Source: JALORV01 sp963703945
Lineage (GTDB): Bacteria; Pseudomonadota; Gammaproteobacteria; Burkholderiales; Burkholderiaceae_F
DNA length: 64,000 nucleotides
Direction: 5' to 3'
Assembly: GCA_963703945.1 (NCBI GenBank)
Contig: CAVPGM010000005.1
Span: forward strand, 558,001-622,000
Shown: piece after piece, positions 50,482-61,468 of the stretch
Numbering within the stretch: the first letter of the stretch is position 1
How the letters are laid out: every line of letters begins with the position of its first letter
Position numbers and translations under genes: made by a program
The notes under the pieces: generated by a model
What the model was told of the DNA's origin: nothing
Seen by the model: only the letters and a program-made list of their open reading frames with translations
Database searches by the model: none

Positions 50482-51294
50482 ATGACGATTGATCTTCGGC
50501 TGGCAGCCTCCCTCGCTCTGTCCGATCGGTTTCGGTGCGGGCCGTGGCCGATCAGTTGCAGCGGCACGGCGTGGGCCCTCGATCTGCTGCAGGTGCTGAC
50601 GAAAGCACCCATGTTTGAGCACATGCCGCGTGGCGGTTTCGAAAACCGCATGGAGGCCGGCCGCCGACTCGGCGGGCAGTTGAGACTGCTTCAGCTGCCG
50701 AACCCGGTCGTGCTTGCGCTGCCGCGTGGCGGCGTTCCGGTCGGACTGGAAGTGTCGCGGGCACTCGGCGCGCCGCTCGACCTGCTGCTGGTACGCAAGA
50801 TCGGCGTGCCGTTTCAGCCCGAGCTTGCGGTGGCGGCGGTCATGGATGGCGAGTCGCCGATCATCGTCGTCGAGGAACGGGTGCGCGAGGAGACTGGCGT
50901 CAGTCGGGCATACATCGAGCAGCGCGCCCAGCTGGAGCTGAAGGAGATCGAGCGTCGCCGCGTGCTATATCTCGCTGACCGCAAGCCGATCACAGTGGCC
51001 GACCGAACCGCGATCATTGTCGATGACGGCATTGCGACCGGCACCACGATGCGTGCCGCGATTCGCGGATTGCGGCAACGCGCGCCGGCACGACTCGTGC
51101 TCGCCGTGCCTGTGGCGCCGCCGGAGACGATTGACGAGCTGACACCCGAGGTCGACACGGTTGTTTGCCTGCTGCAGCCGCCGATGTTCAGAGCGATCGG
51201 ACTGTATTACCGGGACTTCCACCAGCTTTCCGATGATGAGGTCATCGCAATGCTGCGCGAGGCGCCGCGCGCGGCGCAGCCCGCCGACCAATGA
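50482..51294 (+). CDS. Predicted phosphoribosyltransferase (type I fold)
   Basis: Intact 270-residue protein. The PRPP-binding motif is TAIIVDDGIATGTTMRAAIR (residues about 185-205), and the N-terminal PVVLALPRGGVPVGLEVSRA is the flexible-loop region of the predicted phosphoribosyltransferase family COG1926. I chose ATG 50482 because AAGGAGG lies 6 bp upstream; the family core begins only at about 50611 (MFEHMPRGGF), so an extra N-terminal stretch is present. Substrate unknown. It overlaps the next gene by 4 bases (ATGA). Confidence 0.88.
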   Translation: MTIDLRLAASLALSDRFRCGPWPISCSGTAWALDLLQVLTKAPMFEHMPRGGFENRMEAGRRLGGQLRLLQLPNPVVLALPRGGVPVGLEVSRALGAPLDLLLVRKIGVPFQPELAVAAVMDGESPIIVVEERVREETGVSRAYIEQRAQLELKEIERRRVLYLADRKPITVADRTAIIVDDGIATGTTMRAAIRGLRQRAPARLVLAVPVAPPETIDELTPEVDTVVCLLQPPMFRAIGLYYRDFHQLSDDEVIAMLREAPRAAQPADQ

Positions 51295-52706
51295 GAGAAC
51301 CGAGCGCGTCGCCGCTGCTGACCGATCTATATCAACTGACGATGCTGCAAGCGTATTGGCAGCATCGGATGGCAGGCGATGCGGTCTTCGAGTTGTTCGT
51401 CCGCACGCTGCCGCGCGATCGCGCATTCCTGGTCGCCGCGGGGCTCGAGCAGGTGCTGGACTTCATCGAACAAGTCCGCTTCGATGCGGTCGAGCTCGAA
51501 TGGGTCGAGCGCTGCGGGACGTTCGCACCGGGCTTTGCCGACTGGCTGGCGCAACTGCGTTTTGCCGGCGACGTGTGGGCGATGCCCGAAGGCACCGTTT
51601 GCTTTGCCAACGAGCCGCTGCTGCGCGTGGTGGCACCGATCGCGCAGGCGCAGTGGCTCGAGACGCGCATCCTGAACCTGATTCACTTTCAGACGGTGGT
51701 CGCGTCGAAGGCAGCGCGCGCGGTGCTGGCCGCCGGAGACCGCGCGCTGATCGATTTTGGTCTGCGTCGAGCGCACGGCGCCGAGGCCGGCGCGTTGGCA
51801 GCGCGCGCCGCGTTCATCGTTGGTTTTGCAGGAACGGCTACCGCGTACGCCGGGTCGCGCTTCGGCATCCCGGTATTCGGCACGATGGCGCATTCGTTCG
51901 TGCAGGCGCACGACGACGAAGCGCAGGCCTTCATCGATTTCGCCGAGTCGTTTCCGTCCAACGCAATGCTGCTGATCGACACCTACGACACGGTCGAAGG
52001 CGCACGCCGCGTTGCGCGCATCGCGCCGCAGCTGGCAGCGCGGGGCATACGCATCAAGGGCGTTCGGCTCGACAGCGGCGACCTCGATGCGCTGTCGCGC
52101 GCGGTGCGCGCGGTGCTTGACGATGCCGGCCTCGAGGAGGCGGTGATCTTCGCCAGCGGCAACCTCGACGAGCACCGTATCCAGGCGCTGGTCGCTGCCG
52201 ACGCACCGATCGCGAGCTTCGGCATCGGCACCAGCCTGACCACCAGCGCCGATGCGCCGTTCCTCGACATGGTCTACAAGCTGCAAGAGTACGACGGCGC
52301 GCCGCGCCGCAAGCGCTCTACCGGCAAGGCTACGTGGCCGGGCCGCAAGCAGGTATGGCGGCGGTTCGACGCCGACGGCGTCTGCGCCGGCGACACGGTA
52401 GCGCTCGCCGATGAAGCGCGGCCCGGCTCGGCCGTCCCGTTGTTGGCGCAGGTCATGCGCGCCGGCAGCCGCGTCGCGCCGTCGCCCGTGCTCGGCGCAG
52501 TGCGCGCGCATTGCACCGCGCAGCTGGCGTCATTGCCGCCGCAGCTGAAACGCATCGTCGGTCCATGGAGTGACTACAGCGTCGCGATCTCGCCCGCGAT
52601 CCACCGCCTCGCCGAACAAGTCGACAGCCGGCGCAGTGCCAGCGGAGCGGATACGGAGCCAGCGTCGCTCCCCAAGGTTACGCCGAGCCCTGCCACGCGG
52701 CCTTGA
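51291..52706 (+). CDS. pncB: Nicotinate phosphoribosyltransferase
   Basis: Intact 471-residue protein. N-terminal SPLLTDLYQLTMLQAYW is characteristic; then RALIDFGLRRAHGAEAGALA (phosphoribosyl site), FGTMAHSFVQAHDDEAQAF, VRLDSGDLDALSRAVR and FGIGTSLTTSADAPFLDMVY. It converts nicotinate, PRPP and ATP into NaMN in NAD salvage. ATGA overlap with the phosphoribosyltransferase gene implies translational coupling. The last 29 bases overlap the convergent MBL gene. Confidence 0.95.
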   Translation: MREPSASPLLTDLYQLTMLQAYWQHRMAGDAVFELFVRTLPRDRAFLVAAGLEQVLDFIEQVRFDAVELEWVERCGTFAPGFADWLAQLRFAGDVWAMPEGTVCFANEPLLRVVAPIAQAQWLETRILNLIHFQTVVASKAARAVLAAGDRALIDFGLRRAHGAEAGALAARAAFIVGFAGTATAYAGSRFGIPVFGTMAHSFVQAHDDEAQAFIDFAESFPSNAMLLIDTYDTVEGARRVARIAPQLAARGIRIKGVRLDSGDLDALSRAVRAVLDDAGLEEAVIFASGNLDEHRIQALVAADAPIASFGIGTSLTTSADAPFLDMVYKLQEYDGAPRRKRSTGKATWPGRKQVWRRFDADGVCAGDTVALADEARPGSAVPLLAQVMRAGSRVAPSPVLGAVRAHCTAQLASLPPQLKRIVGPWSDYSVAISPAIHRLAEQVDSRRSASGADTEPASLPKVTPSPATRP

Positions 52707-53688
52707 CTTCGGCGACGAGCTCCGCGCTGCGATCCTCGTAACGCGGCGAAAAATGAAACGGCACGACAGCGCGTGCACCAACGCGGCGTGCGATGGTGCC
52801 GGCCTGGCGCGCGGTCAGATGGTTCTTGCGCTCGGCATGCGCGGCGTCTTCATCGAGGAACACGCTTTCGATGTACAGGCGGTCGACGCCGGCGAGCAGC
52901 GCGTCGAGTTGCACGCAATTCGCCTCCGTATAGCGCGTGTCGGTCACATAGCCGATGCGCTGACCGGCGACGAATTCGAACGCGGGCCGCAGCTCGCCAA
53001 GCGTCCGCGTCAGACGGTGCTCGCCCGCGCTGTCATGCCAGGCGATCGCGATCGGCGTGGCATCGGGCTGACCCGCGGCCAGGGCCTGGCGCGCCGCGCG
53101 CAGCCATGGACCGGTCGACAGCCCCATCTCGGCCAGCCGGTTCTTCCAAACGTTGATGTGCGTCGCCTCTTCAACCGCGAAAGCGAGGCACAGTATGTCG
53201 TGGTCGAGAAAGCGGGCCCGCACGCGAAAGCCCTCCTCTGCCAGCAGCACGTCGCCGTCCGGCGTCCAGCCGGCACCGTCTTCGCGGGCGAAGCGCCGCT
53301 GGCTGCTGAATAGCGCACACCGCCCCGCGCCACCTGGATCGACTTCATGCACTTCGAGCGTCAGCGGCACTTCGTAGCGATGCACGACATTCCACGTATA
53401 GGCAGCGAGCTTGTGCTCGACCTGGCCGATGAAGCCCGGGCCACCAGTCAGTGTGGCGTGTTCCTTGCGGCCCAGCACCACGCGCAGCCAGTGGTCGAAT
53501 CCGACGAAGTGATCCATGTGCGTATGACTGACGAAGACGTGGGACAGCCGCAGCAGTTTCCGGGGCGGCAGCGCCGAAACATCACCGAAATCGAGCAGCA
53601 GCGCGCGCCGCTCATCGCGGAAGTCGACGTACAGCCCCGGATCGCCGAACACGTCGTTGACAAGCGCAGGTTCAAAGCGCGGGCGCAT
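52678..53688 (-). CDS. RNase Z-like MBL-fold metallohydrolase
   Basis: Intact 336-residue metallo-beta-lactamase-fold protein. The metal motif is LSHVFVSHTHMDHFVGFDHW (H-x-H-x-D-H, residues about 50-70), with RIGYVTDTRYTEANCVQLD (D ligand) and VVPFHFSPRYEDRSAEL (final His plus RNase Z-like tail). Long RNase Z-type insert is limited, so tRNA 3'-processing is possible but not proven. It is divergent from the GroEL gene with 77 bp between. Confidence 0.88.
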   Translation of the reverse strand: MRPRFEPALVNDVFGDPGLYVDFRDERRALLLDFGDVSALPPRKLLRLSHVFVSHTHMDHFVGFDHWLRVVLGRKEHATLTGGPGFIGQVEHKLAAYTWNVVHRYEVPLTLEVHEVDPGGAGRCALFSSQRRFAREDGAGWTPDGDVLLAEEGFRVRARFLDHDILCLAFAVEEATHINVWKNRLAEMGLSTGPWLRAARQALAAGQPDATPIAIAWHDSAGEHRLTRTLGELRPAFEFVAGQRIGYVTDTRYTEANCVQLDALLAGVDRLYIESVFLDEDAAHAERKNHLTARQAGTIARRVGARAVVPFHFSPRYEDRSAELVAEVKAAWQGSA

Positions 53689-53765
53689 GGCAGGAACACT
53701 CTACGCGCCCGCCGGCGGCCGCTGGTCCGAGCGGCCCGACACAATCGCAGGTCCGGAGAACGACG

Positions 53766-55386
<1,621 letters not shown>

Positions 55387-55398
55387 GGCGATCGCCGC

Positions 55399-56346
55399 AT
55401 GAACCATGACGTCTGCAATGGCGACGCCGACGGACTGTGCGCGCTGCGGATGTGGCGGCTCGCGTTGCCCGCGGAATCGGTCGTCGTCACGGGGCTGAAG
55501 CGCGACATAGAACTGGTCGAGCGCGTCGATGCTCGCGCTGGCGACCGGGTGACCGTATTCGACCTGTCGTTCTCGCGCAATCGCCAGGCGGCACTGCGCC
55601 TGCTCGAGCGCGGCGTGCAGCTGCGCTGGTTCGACCATCACGATGCCGGCGAGCTGCCCGAGCATCCGAATTTCACTGCAACGATCGATCCGGACCCGCA
55701 GACCTGCACCAGCATCCTCGTCGACCGCGAGCTGGGAGGTCGTTTTCGTCGTTGGGCGATCGCCGCGGCCTATGGCGACAATCTGGAAGCGAGCGCGCAG
55801 CGGCTGGCGGACACGCTGGCGCTGCCGCTCGAGGAGCGCGGGGCCCTGCGCCGCTTCGGCGTCCTCATCAACTACAACGCCTACGGCGGCAGCGATGCCG
55901 ACGTCCACCTTCACCCGGCGGCCGTGTATCGGTTGCTCACGCATCACGACGACCCGCTGCAGGTCGCGGCGGCAACCCCGCTGCTGGACGAACTCGAAGC
56001 ATTGCGCACCGCGGACCTGGCACAGGCGCGCGCGGTCGCGCCCTATCGATCAGGGCGGACCGCTGAGGTGATTGTTCTGCCAGACGACGCCTGGAGTCGG
56101 CGCGTTCTCGGCACCTACGCCAATGAGCGCGCCGAGGCCGACCCGCAGCGTGCGCACGCAGTCCTGCGCCAAACCGCCGACGGGTTCGAGATCAGCGTGC
56201 GAGCGCCGCGCGGCGTGCAGCGGGGTGCCAACCTGCTGTGCCACGAGTTCGGTGGCGGCGGCCGAGTGGCGGCGGCCGGCATCGATCGGCTGCCGTCGCA
56301 ACGACTGGACTCGTTCGTCGATCGCCTCGCAACCTTCTGGGACTGA
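55399..56346 (+). CDS. DHH-family phosphoesterase
   Basis: Intact 315-residue protein of the DHH superfamily. Metal motifs are HDVCNGDADGLCALRMW (D-x-D, residues 3-20), RVTVFDLSFSRN, and the DHH box RWFDHHDAGEL. A C-terminal DHHA1-type glycine-rich CHEFGGGGRVAAAGI supports substrate binding. Possible exopolyphosphatase, nanoRNase or oligonucleotide phosphoesterase. It follows GroEL by 12 bp and precedes the small gene by 3 bp. Confidence 0.9.
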   Translation: MNHDVCNGDADGLCALRMWRLALPAESVVVTGLKRDIELVERVDARAGDRVTVFDLSFSRNRQAALRLLERGVQLRWFDHHDAGELPEHPNFTATIDPDPQTCTSILVDRELGGRFRRWAIAAAYGDNLEASAQRLADTLALPLEERGALRRFGVLINYNAYGGSDADVHLHPAAVYRLLTHHDDPLQVAAATPLLDELEALRTADLAQARAVAPYRSGRTAEVIVLPDDAWSRRVLGTYANERAEADPQRAHAVLRQTADGFEISVRAPRGVQRGANLLCHEFGGGGRVAAAGIDRLPSQRLDSFVDRLATFWD

Positions 56347-56349
56347 GCG

Positions 56350-56550
56350 ATGCCGTGGACCTTGGAGGACTACCCGGTCTCGATGAGGCATCTCGCCGAG
56401 GTTACGCGAGCCAAGGCGATCGACATTGCCAACGCACTGCTTGCGGAGGGCATGGAAGAAGGCCGCGCGATCCGCATCGCGACCGCGCGCGCCGAAGAGT
56501 GGGCCGCACGGCGCGGTTTGCCGGTGCGGGACGACGACGAGTTCGACTAG
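56350..56550 (+). CDS. Small conserved hypothetical protein (YdaT-like)
   Basis: Intact 66-residue protein, MPWTLEDYPVSMRHLAEVTR and AKAIDIANALLAEGMEEGRA, then ARAEEWAARRG. I recall this pattern (MPW..DYP.SM..L...VR.KAIDIAN.LL..G..EG.AI.IA...AE.W) as a widespread uncharacterised family. Helical, probably DNA/RNA associated but unproven. Four bases after the DHH stop. Confidence 0.8.
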   Translation: MPWTLEDYPVSMRHLAEVTRAKAIDIANALLAEGMEEGRAIRIATARAEEWAARRGLPVRDDDEFD

Positions 56551-56617
56551 CCTCCTCAGCCATTCGGGAGGACGCGATGAAGAACCTTCCAGTGCTGTTA
56601 AATCAAAGTAGGCGACG

Positions 56618-57082
56618 CTAGCGTCGCTGCTTCTCATAGGTGCCGATGAGTTCGGCCTGCGCCAGCACGTGGGGCTGCATAGCCGCGAGTAACTGTTCCT
56701 TGGTCGGCCCATGCAGATCGCCAAGGACGGCGTCGAGCGCATAGAGCTTGAAGAAGTAACGATGCCGCCCTTTCGGCGGGCAGGGTCCACCATAGCCCGT
56801 GCGCTTCCAGTCATTGCCTCCGTCGCGCGCCCCGGCCGGTGTGCTGCCGCCCTCAGGCACGGCGTGCACCCCGGGTGGAATGTCGTACATCACCCAATGC
56901 ACCCACGTCATCTTCGGTGCCGCCGGGTCCGGCGCGTCGGGGTCGTCCACGATCAGCGCAAAGCTCCGAGTCGCGGGCGGCGCGTCCGACCAGGCGAGTG
57001 GGGGTGCAAAGTCCTCACCTTCGCAGGTGTGGCGGCGCGGAATCGCGCCGTTCGGACCAAACGCGGAAGATGTGAGTTTCAT
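56618..57082 (-). CDS. PEBP-family (YbhB/YbcL) protein
   Basis: Intact 154-residue phosphatidylethanolamine-binding-protein fold. Signatures: SFALIVDDPDAPDPAAPKMT (D-P-D-A-P), WVHWVMYDIPPG, and YGGPCPPKGRHRYFFKLYAL (G-P-x-P-P-x-G-x-H-R-Y). No signal peptide, so cytoplasmic. The ATG overlaps the polX stop (ATGA), implying coupling. A perfect palindrome GCGACGCTAGCGTCGC spans its stop codon. Confidence 0.94.
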   Translation of the reverse strand: MKLTSSAFGPNGAIPRRHTCEGEDFAPPLAWSDAPPATRSFALIVDDPDAPDPAAPKMTWVHWVMYDIPPGVHAVPEGGSTPAGARDGGNDWKRTGYGGPCPPKGRHRYFFKLYALDAVLGDLHGPTKEQLLAAMQPHVLAQAELIGTYEKQRR

Positions 57083-58810
57083 GGAACCTCCTTGCGCTTG
57101 AGCCAGGTCCGCAGTTGCGCCAGCGAGCGCGTGTTCACAACGTCGTCCGCCTGCAGCCAGCCGCGCCGCGCCTGGCCAACACCGTAATCGAGATTGTCGT
57201 ACTCGTTGACCGAGTGCGCATCCGAGTTGATGGCAATCAGCGCACCTTCGTCGCACGCCATGCGGCAGTAGACATCGGTGAGATCGAGCCGCTCGGGATG
57301 CGCGTTCAGCTCGAGGGCCACGCCGCGCGCCTTGCATTTGCGGATGACGGCCAGCATGTCGACGTCGTACGGTTCGCGCCGGTCGATCAGCCGGCCGAGC
57401 GGATGGGCAAGGATGCGCACATGCGGGTTGTCGAGCGCGGTGAGGATGCGCGCTGTCTGCCGGGCGCGCGACAGGTCGAATTTTGAATGCACCGCCGCGA
57501 TGACGACATCGAGCGTGGCGAGCGACTTGTCGGGCAGATCGAGGCTGCCGTCGTCGAGCACGTCCACCTCGATCCCGGTGAGCAGGTGGATGCCGTCGAG
57601 CCGGTCGTTCAGACGCGCGATCTCGTCGCATTGCTGAACCAGCCGCACCGGGTCCAGCCCGTGCGCCATCGTCAGGCGACGGCTGTGCTCGCTGATCGCG
57701 AGGTACTGCAGGCTGTGTGCAAGGGCGGCGCGTGCCATCTCTTCGATGCTCGCGGTGCCGTCGCTCCACTTCGTGTGCGCGTGCAGGTCGCCGCGCAACT
57801 GCCGCCGCTCGATCAGATGCGGCAGCTCGCCGCGCCTTGCCGCCTCGACCTCGCCGCGGTCCTCGCGCAGTTCAGGGGGAATCTCGGGCAGGCCGAGCGC
57901 CGCATAGACCTCGCGCTCGCTGCGGCCGGCGAGCCGCCGCTTGCCCTCGAAAAGACCGTACTCGTTCAGCTTCAGGTCGCGTTCGAGCGCAAGCGTGCGC
58001 AGCTTGATGTTGTGTGCCTTCGACCCGGTGAAATACAACAGTGCTGCGCCGAAGCTCTCGGCGGCAACGACCCGCAGGTCGACCTGCAGGCCGCTCGCCA
58101 GGACTACCGATGCGCGCGTCGCGCCGGCCTCCCGGACTTCGCGCACATCGGGATACGCGGTGAAATGCGCACACACCGCGGCGCCGTCGGCTGCGGTCAC
58201 GAGCAGGTCGAGGTCACCGACGGTATCGCGGCAGCGCCGCAGGCTGCCCGCGACCGCCACCTGCGTCGACAGTCGGCCCTCGCCGCAGGTGCTCGAGCAA
58301 GGGTGTGGCGTACTGCGCGGCCACCGCGAGCTTGAAGCGGCGCACCTGCCCCAGCTTCCTCTCGATCGTGGCGGCGATGTGCTCCTCGGTCTTCGGGCCG
58401 AAGCCATGCAGCTGACGCAAGCGCCCGTCACGCGCGGCGCGCAGCAACTGGGGCAGGGTGTGGACGTGCAGTTCGTCGTACAACGCGCGAACGCGCTTCG
58501 GCCCCAGGCCCGGCAGCTTGAGCAGATCGGTAACGCCGGCCGGCAACTCCTTGCGCAGCCGCTGCAGCAGCGGCAGGTGGCCGCTGGCGCAGAGTTCGTG
58601 AATCTTGCCCGCGAGATCTTCGCCGATGCCAGGCAGCTTAGGCAGCGGCTTGCCCTGAGCCACCTGTGTTGCGAGATCGAGCTTGAGCTCACCGACTACG
58701 CGCGCCGCGTTGCGGTAAGCGCGCACACGAAACGGGTTGGCGGCCTGCAACTCGAGAAGGTCGGCCACCTGTTCAAAGGCGGCGGCGATGTCGGCATTGG
58801 TCAGGGGCAT
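57079..58810 (-). CDS. polX: DNA polymerase/3'-5' exonuclease PolX with PHP domain, frame-disrupted
   Basis: N-terminal HhH (LPKLPGIGEDLAGKIHELCA, LLKLPGLGPKRVRALYDELH and LHGFGPKTEEHIAATI), polymerase palm with AVAGSLRRCRDTVGDLDLLV (G-S and D-x-D catalytic pair), and a C-terminal PHP hydrolase domain starting GDLHAHTKWSDGTASIEEMA with later HSKFD and LELNAHPERLD. One shift near 58285 separates HhH/helical part and palm. Family X polymerases fill short gaps in DNA repair; the PHP part has 3'-5' exonuclease/phosphatase activity. It is followed by the PEBP gene. Confidence 0.93.
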
Positions 58811-59260
58811 AGCTCATAGCGTGGCCGGCGGTTGCTGGTGCGAACTGACCGTCATCAACAGAGCGTGCACTGCAAGGTCCGTCTGCGCGATCGCGATGCG
58901 ATCGAGAGCCATCCAACGCACAGGAGAAACCGCCTGCACCTGCGCAGCAGTTCAGCCTCGGAGTTCCAGATGTCGTGGAGAACGAAGCCGGAAACCATCG
59001 GCTGGACCCTCAGCGGGTCACACTCTGCGATGGGCGCTGGCGAGCCCTTTGCGTTGCACTCCAGCCAATGCATTTCCTAACACTGCGCCGCCACATCCCG
59101 CCCGCCTGAGAACTCCTCGTCGTTCGAGACATTGAGGGCGGCTGATGCGGATCACTATTCTGGCTGATGCGGATCACTATCCTTAGATAATCTGCAGTTG
59201 GTCTCCTGCTGGTTTCCGCTACGGAGTGAGCAACGGCGCGCGAGCGCCGGACGAGTCCCG
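58811..59260. other. Intergenic region between polX and V-ATPase operon
   Basis: About 450 bp with no recognised gene. A minus-strand frame at 58855-59073 (starts MHWLECNAKGSPAPIAECDP) looks marginal and I do not assign it. A pair of 22-bp tandem repeats lies at 59140-59183. The promoter of the rotary ATPase operon should be between 59184 and 59260. Confidence 0.55.
59140..59183. repeat. Tandem 22-bp direct repeat
   Basis: Two head-to-tail copies, 59140-59161 and 59162-59183, identical in 21 of 22 bases with core GGCTGATGCGGATCACTAT. In reverse, the copies read AGTGATCCGCATCAGCC. Repeated short sites of this type occur at the ends of IS21-family elements, so this may be the remains of such an end; no transposase is visible. 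It sits just before the ATPase operon. Confidence 0.75.
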
Positions 59261-59584
59261 ATGGAGCAGAACGCGCTTAAGGAGGTTCTCGACGTTGAAA
59301 GGGAAATCAAGGACAGACTCGATGTAGAGAGGGAAAAGGCAGGCCGATGGCTCGAACAGGCCGATCGGGAAACCGAGCGGGTGACGCAGATGGAGATGGC
59401 GGGACTGGCGGAGTCGCGCGCGGCGCGGGTGGAGGCCGCGAAACAGGCGGCCGCGGCTGAGGCAGCCGCGATCGTCCGGCAGGCGCAAGAGGCGGCCGAA
59501 CGCATCGAGCGGCTTGACGATCAACACTTGCAGGCAATCGTCTGGCGGCAGATCGCCGACATCGCCCCGGGGACAGCCACGTGA
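59261..59584 (+). CDS. Rotary ATPase stalk subunit (G/H-like)
   Basis: A 107-residue protein almost entirely helical and charged: MEQNALKEVLDVEREIKDRL, heptad-like repeats, and an Ala/Glu-rich stretch RVEAAKQAAAAEAAAIVRQA. The pattern matches the peripheral-stalk subunit (H or G) of A/V-type ATPases, forming a coiled coil with subunit E. The stop overlaps the GTG of the next gene. First gene of the operon. Confidence 0.75.
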   Translation: MEQNALKEVLDVEREIKDRLDVEREKAGRWLEQADRETERVTQMEMAGLAESRAARVEAAKQAAAAEAAAIVRQAQEAAERIERLDDQHLQAIVWRQIADIAPGTAT

Positions 59585-61458
59585 TCGTTACGATGTCCAA
59601 GGTCGAGATCATCGGGTCCAGGGAACTGCTGTTGCCGGTGCTCGAGACGATTCGCCAGACCGAAGTCCTGCAGATCGAGCCCGAAATCAAGGAGCGAATG
59701 CAGAAGGGCGCCGAGGTCCAACTCAAGCCGCTTGCCCTCGATGGCCGAACACTCGCGCAACGCCTCTTCTTTGAGGACCTTAGCCAGAAGATCGCGCAGC
59801 TCATTGCGCAGCTGCCGGAAGTGACGGCAAGAGAGTCGGGTCTCAGCCCGCCCGCGGCGATCAACTCCGTCGCTAAGCTCGTGGGCAAACACATCAGCGC
59901 CTGCGAGGAAAAGGGTCGGCGACGGGAAGCGCTGCAGGCCGAGCTCAATCAACTCAACCGATACCAGGTGTTCCTGTCGACGGTCGAATCGCTCGCTCCC
60001 AGGGGCGGCGCGGGCAAAGGCGTCGAGATCATCGGCGTCGAGGTCAGGGACCCCGCCGCTTTGGAGCAGCTCACAAAGGTCGCCGGCCAATTGCTGCTGG
60101 GGGCGGAGGTACGCACGGCGCGCGCGGCGGACGGCTCGTATATCGGGCTGCTGACGACCGAAAAGGAACTTGCGGACAGGCTGAAAGAGAGTCTGCGCAG
60201 CAACCAGATTCCGGAAGTGGCCCTGCCGTCGTACCTCGAAGGCCTTGCTCTGCCGGACAAGATCCACGCAGTCAGTGCGCGGTATGACGCGCTGACGGCT
60301 GAGACGGCTGCGATCGACCAGGCGCTGCGCGATTTCGCTCAGCGATGGCGCGGGCTTTATCAGAACGTCCAGAGCTGGCTGGAAGAGCGCTTGTCGCTGC
60401 TCAAGACGAGCACGTCGCTGTACGAGACCGATAACTGTTTCGTGCTGTTCGGCTGGTTGCCGTCCGCCGAGCTTCCAAGACTGCGGCGCACGCTCGCCGA
60501 GACCTATGCCGACACGGTCGTCGTCGAGGAAAAGGAGATCCTTAAGCAGGACCTCGAACAGGTCCCGGTCGTGCTGAAGAACCCCGCCTATTTTCAGCCG
60601 TTCGAGCTGCTGGTGCGCCTGCTGCCGCTGCCGCGCTACACGTCGGTCGATCCGACGCCATTCATCGGCATCTTCTTTCCCCTGTTTTTCGGCATGATCC
60701 TGGGCGACATCGGTTATGGCGCCATCCTGCTGTTGGTCGCCCTCGCCCTGATCCTTTTCGTCAAACGCAGGCCGATCGTGCAGCAGGCGGGCAAGATCCT
60801 CCTGGTCGCCTCGCTGTATTCGGTGATCTTCGGCGTCCTCTACGGAGAGTGCTTCGGTGAACTCGGCGCCGAGGCGTTGGGCCTGCACGCCTGGATCGAC
60901 CGGCGTACGTCGATCATGCCGATGATGTACTTCGCGCTGGCCATGGGCGGCGTCCATGTCGTGGTGGGACTCGCACTGGGCGTGCTGTCGGCGCTCAAGG
61001 GCAGGCGAACGCGCGAGGCCGTGTCGAGGCTGGCGAGCATCCTGGTCATCCTGTGCATCGTCGGCATCCTGGCCACTTACTTTGCGCCGATGACCGAATT
61101 GCTGCGCAAGCCGCTGATGATCGCGATCCTGGTGATCGTTCCCGTCCTGCTGGTGACCGGCGGCCTGCTGGCACCGTTCGAGTTGCTCCGGCACCTCGGC
61201 AACATTATCTCGTACGTGCGCATCATGGCTGTCGGGCTGGCCTCAGTGCTGCTCGCCTACGTGGCCAACAGCCTGGCGGGCGCCGCCGGCAGCGTGTGGA
61301 TCGGTGTCGCGGTCGCAGTCGTGCTGCATGCCTTCAATCTGCTGCTCGGCGTGTTCGCGCCGACCATTCACGCGTTGCGACTCCACTACGTCGAGTTCTT
61401 CAGCAAGTTCGTGGAGCCCGGCGGCACACGCTACACACCACTGAAGAAAGCCGAATGA
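59581..61458 (+). CDS. ntpI: A/V-type ATP synthase subunit I
   Basis: Intact 625-residue subunit, the stator a-like membrane part. The soluble N-terminal half (about 1-340) has long helices (ETAAIDQALRDFAQRWRGLY); the C-terminal half has seven to eight helices starting FIGIFFPLFFGMILGDIGYG, with the essential Arg likely in RHLGNIISYVRIMAVGLASV. It forms the ion half-channels with the K ring. GTG 59581 overlaps the previous stop; ATG 59593 is an alternative. Confidence 0.93.
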   Translation: MIVTMSKVEIIGSRELLLPVLETIRQTEVLQIEPEIKERMQKGAEVQLKPLALDGRTLAQRLFFEDLSQKIAQLIAQLPEVTARESGLSPPAAINSVAKLVGKHISACEEKGRRREALQAELNQLNRYQVFLSTVESLAPRGGAGKGVEIIGVEVRDPAALEQLTKVAGQLLLGAEVRTARAADGSYIGLLTTEKELADRLKESLRSNQIPEVALPSYLEGLALPDKIHAVSARYDALTAETAAIDQALRDFAQRWRGLYQNVQSWLEERLSLLKTSTSLYETDNCFVLFGWLPSAELPRLRRTLAETYADTVVVEEKEILKQDLEQVPVVLKNPAYFQPFELLVRLLPLPRYTSVDPTPFIGIFFPLFFGMILGDIGYGAILLLVALALILFVKRRPIVQQAGKILLVASLYSVIFGVLYGECFGELGAEALGLHAWIDRRTSIMPMMYFALAMGGVHVVVGLALGVLSALKGRRTREAVSRLASILVILCIVGILATYFAPMTELLRKPLMIAILVIVPVLLVTGGLLAPFELLRHLGNIISYVRIMAVGLASVLLAYVANSLAGAAGSVWIGVAVAVVLHAFNLLLGVFAPTIHALRLHYVEFFSKFVEPGGTRYTPLKKAE

Positions 61459-61468
61459 GGAGAGAGCT

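Noticed and set aside
56603..56621. Terminator at palindrome GCGACGCTAGCGTCGC
   Set aside because: No run of T follows on either strand; it also overlaps the PEBP stop codon.
58855..59073. Minus-strand 72-residue frame MHWLECNAKGSPAPIAECDP... upstream of polX
   Set aside because: No recognised motif, no ribosome site, and the Cys/Arg-rich end looks random; could be a decayed gene but cannot be supported.
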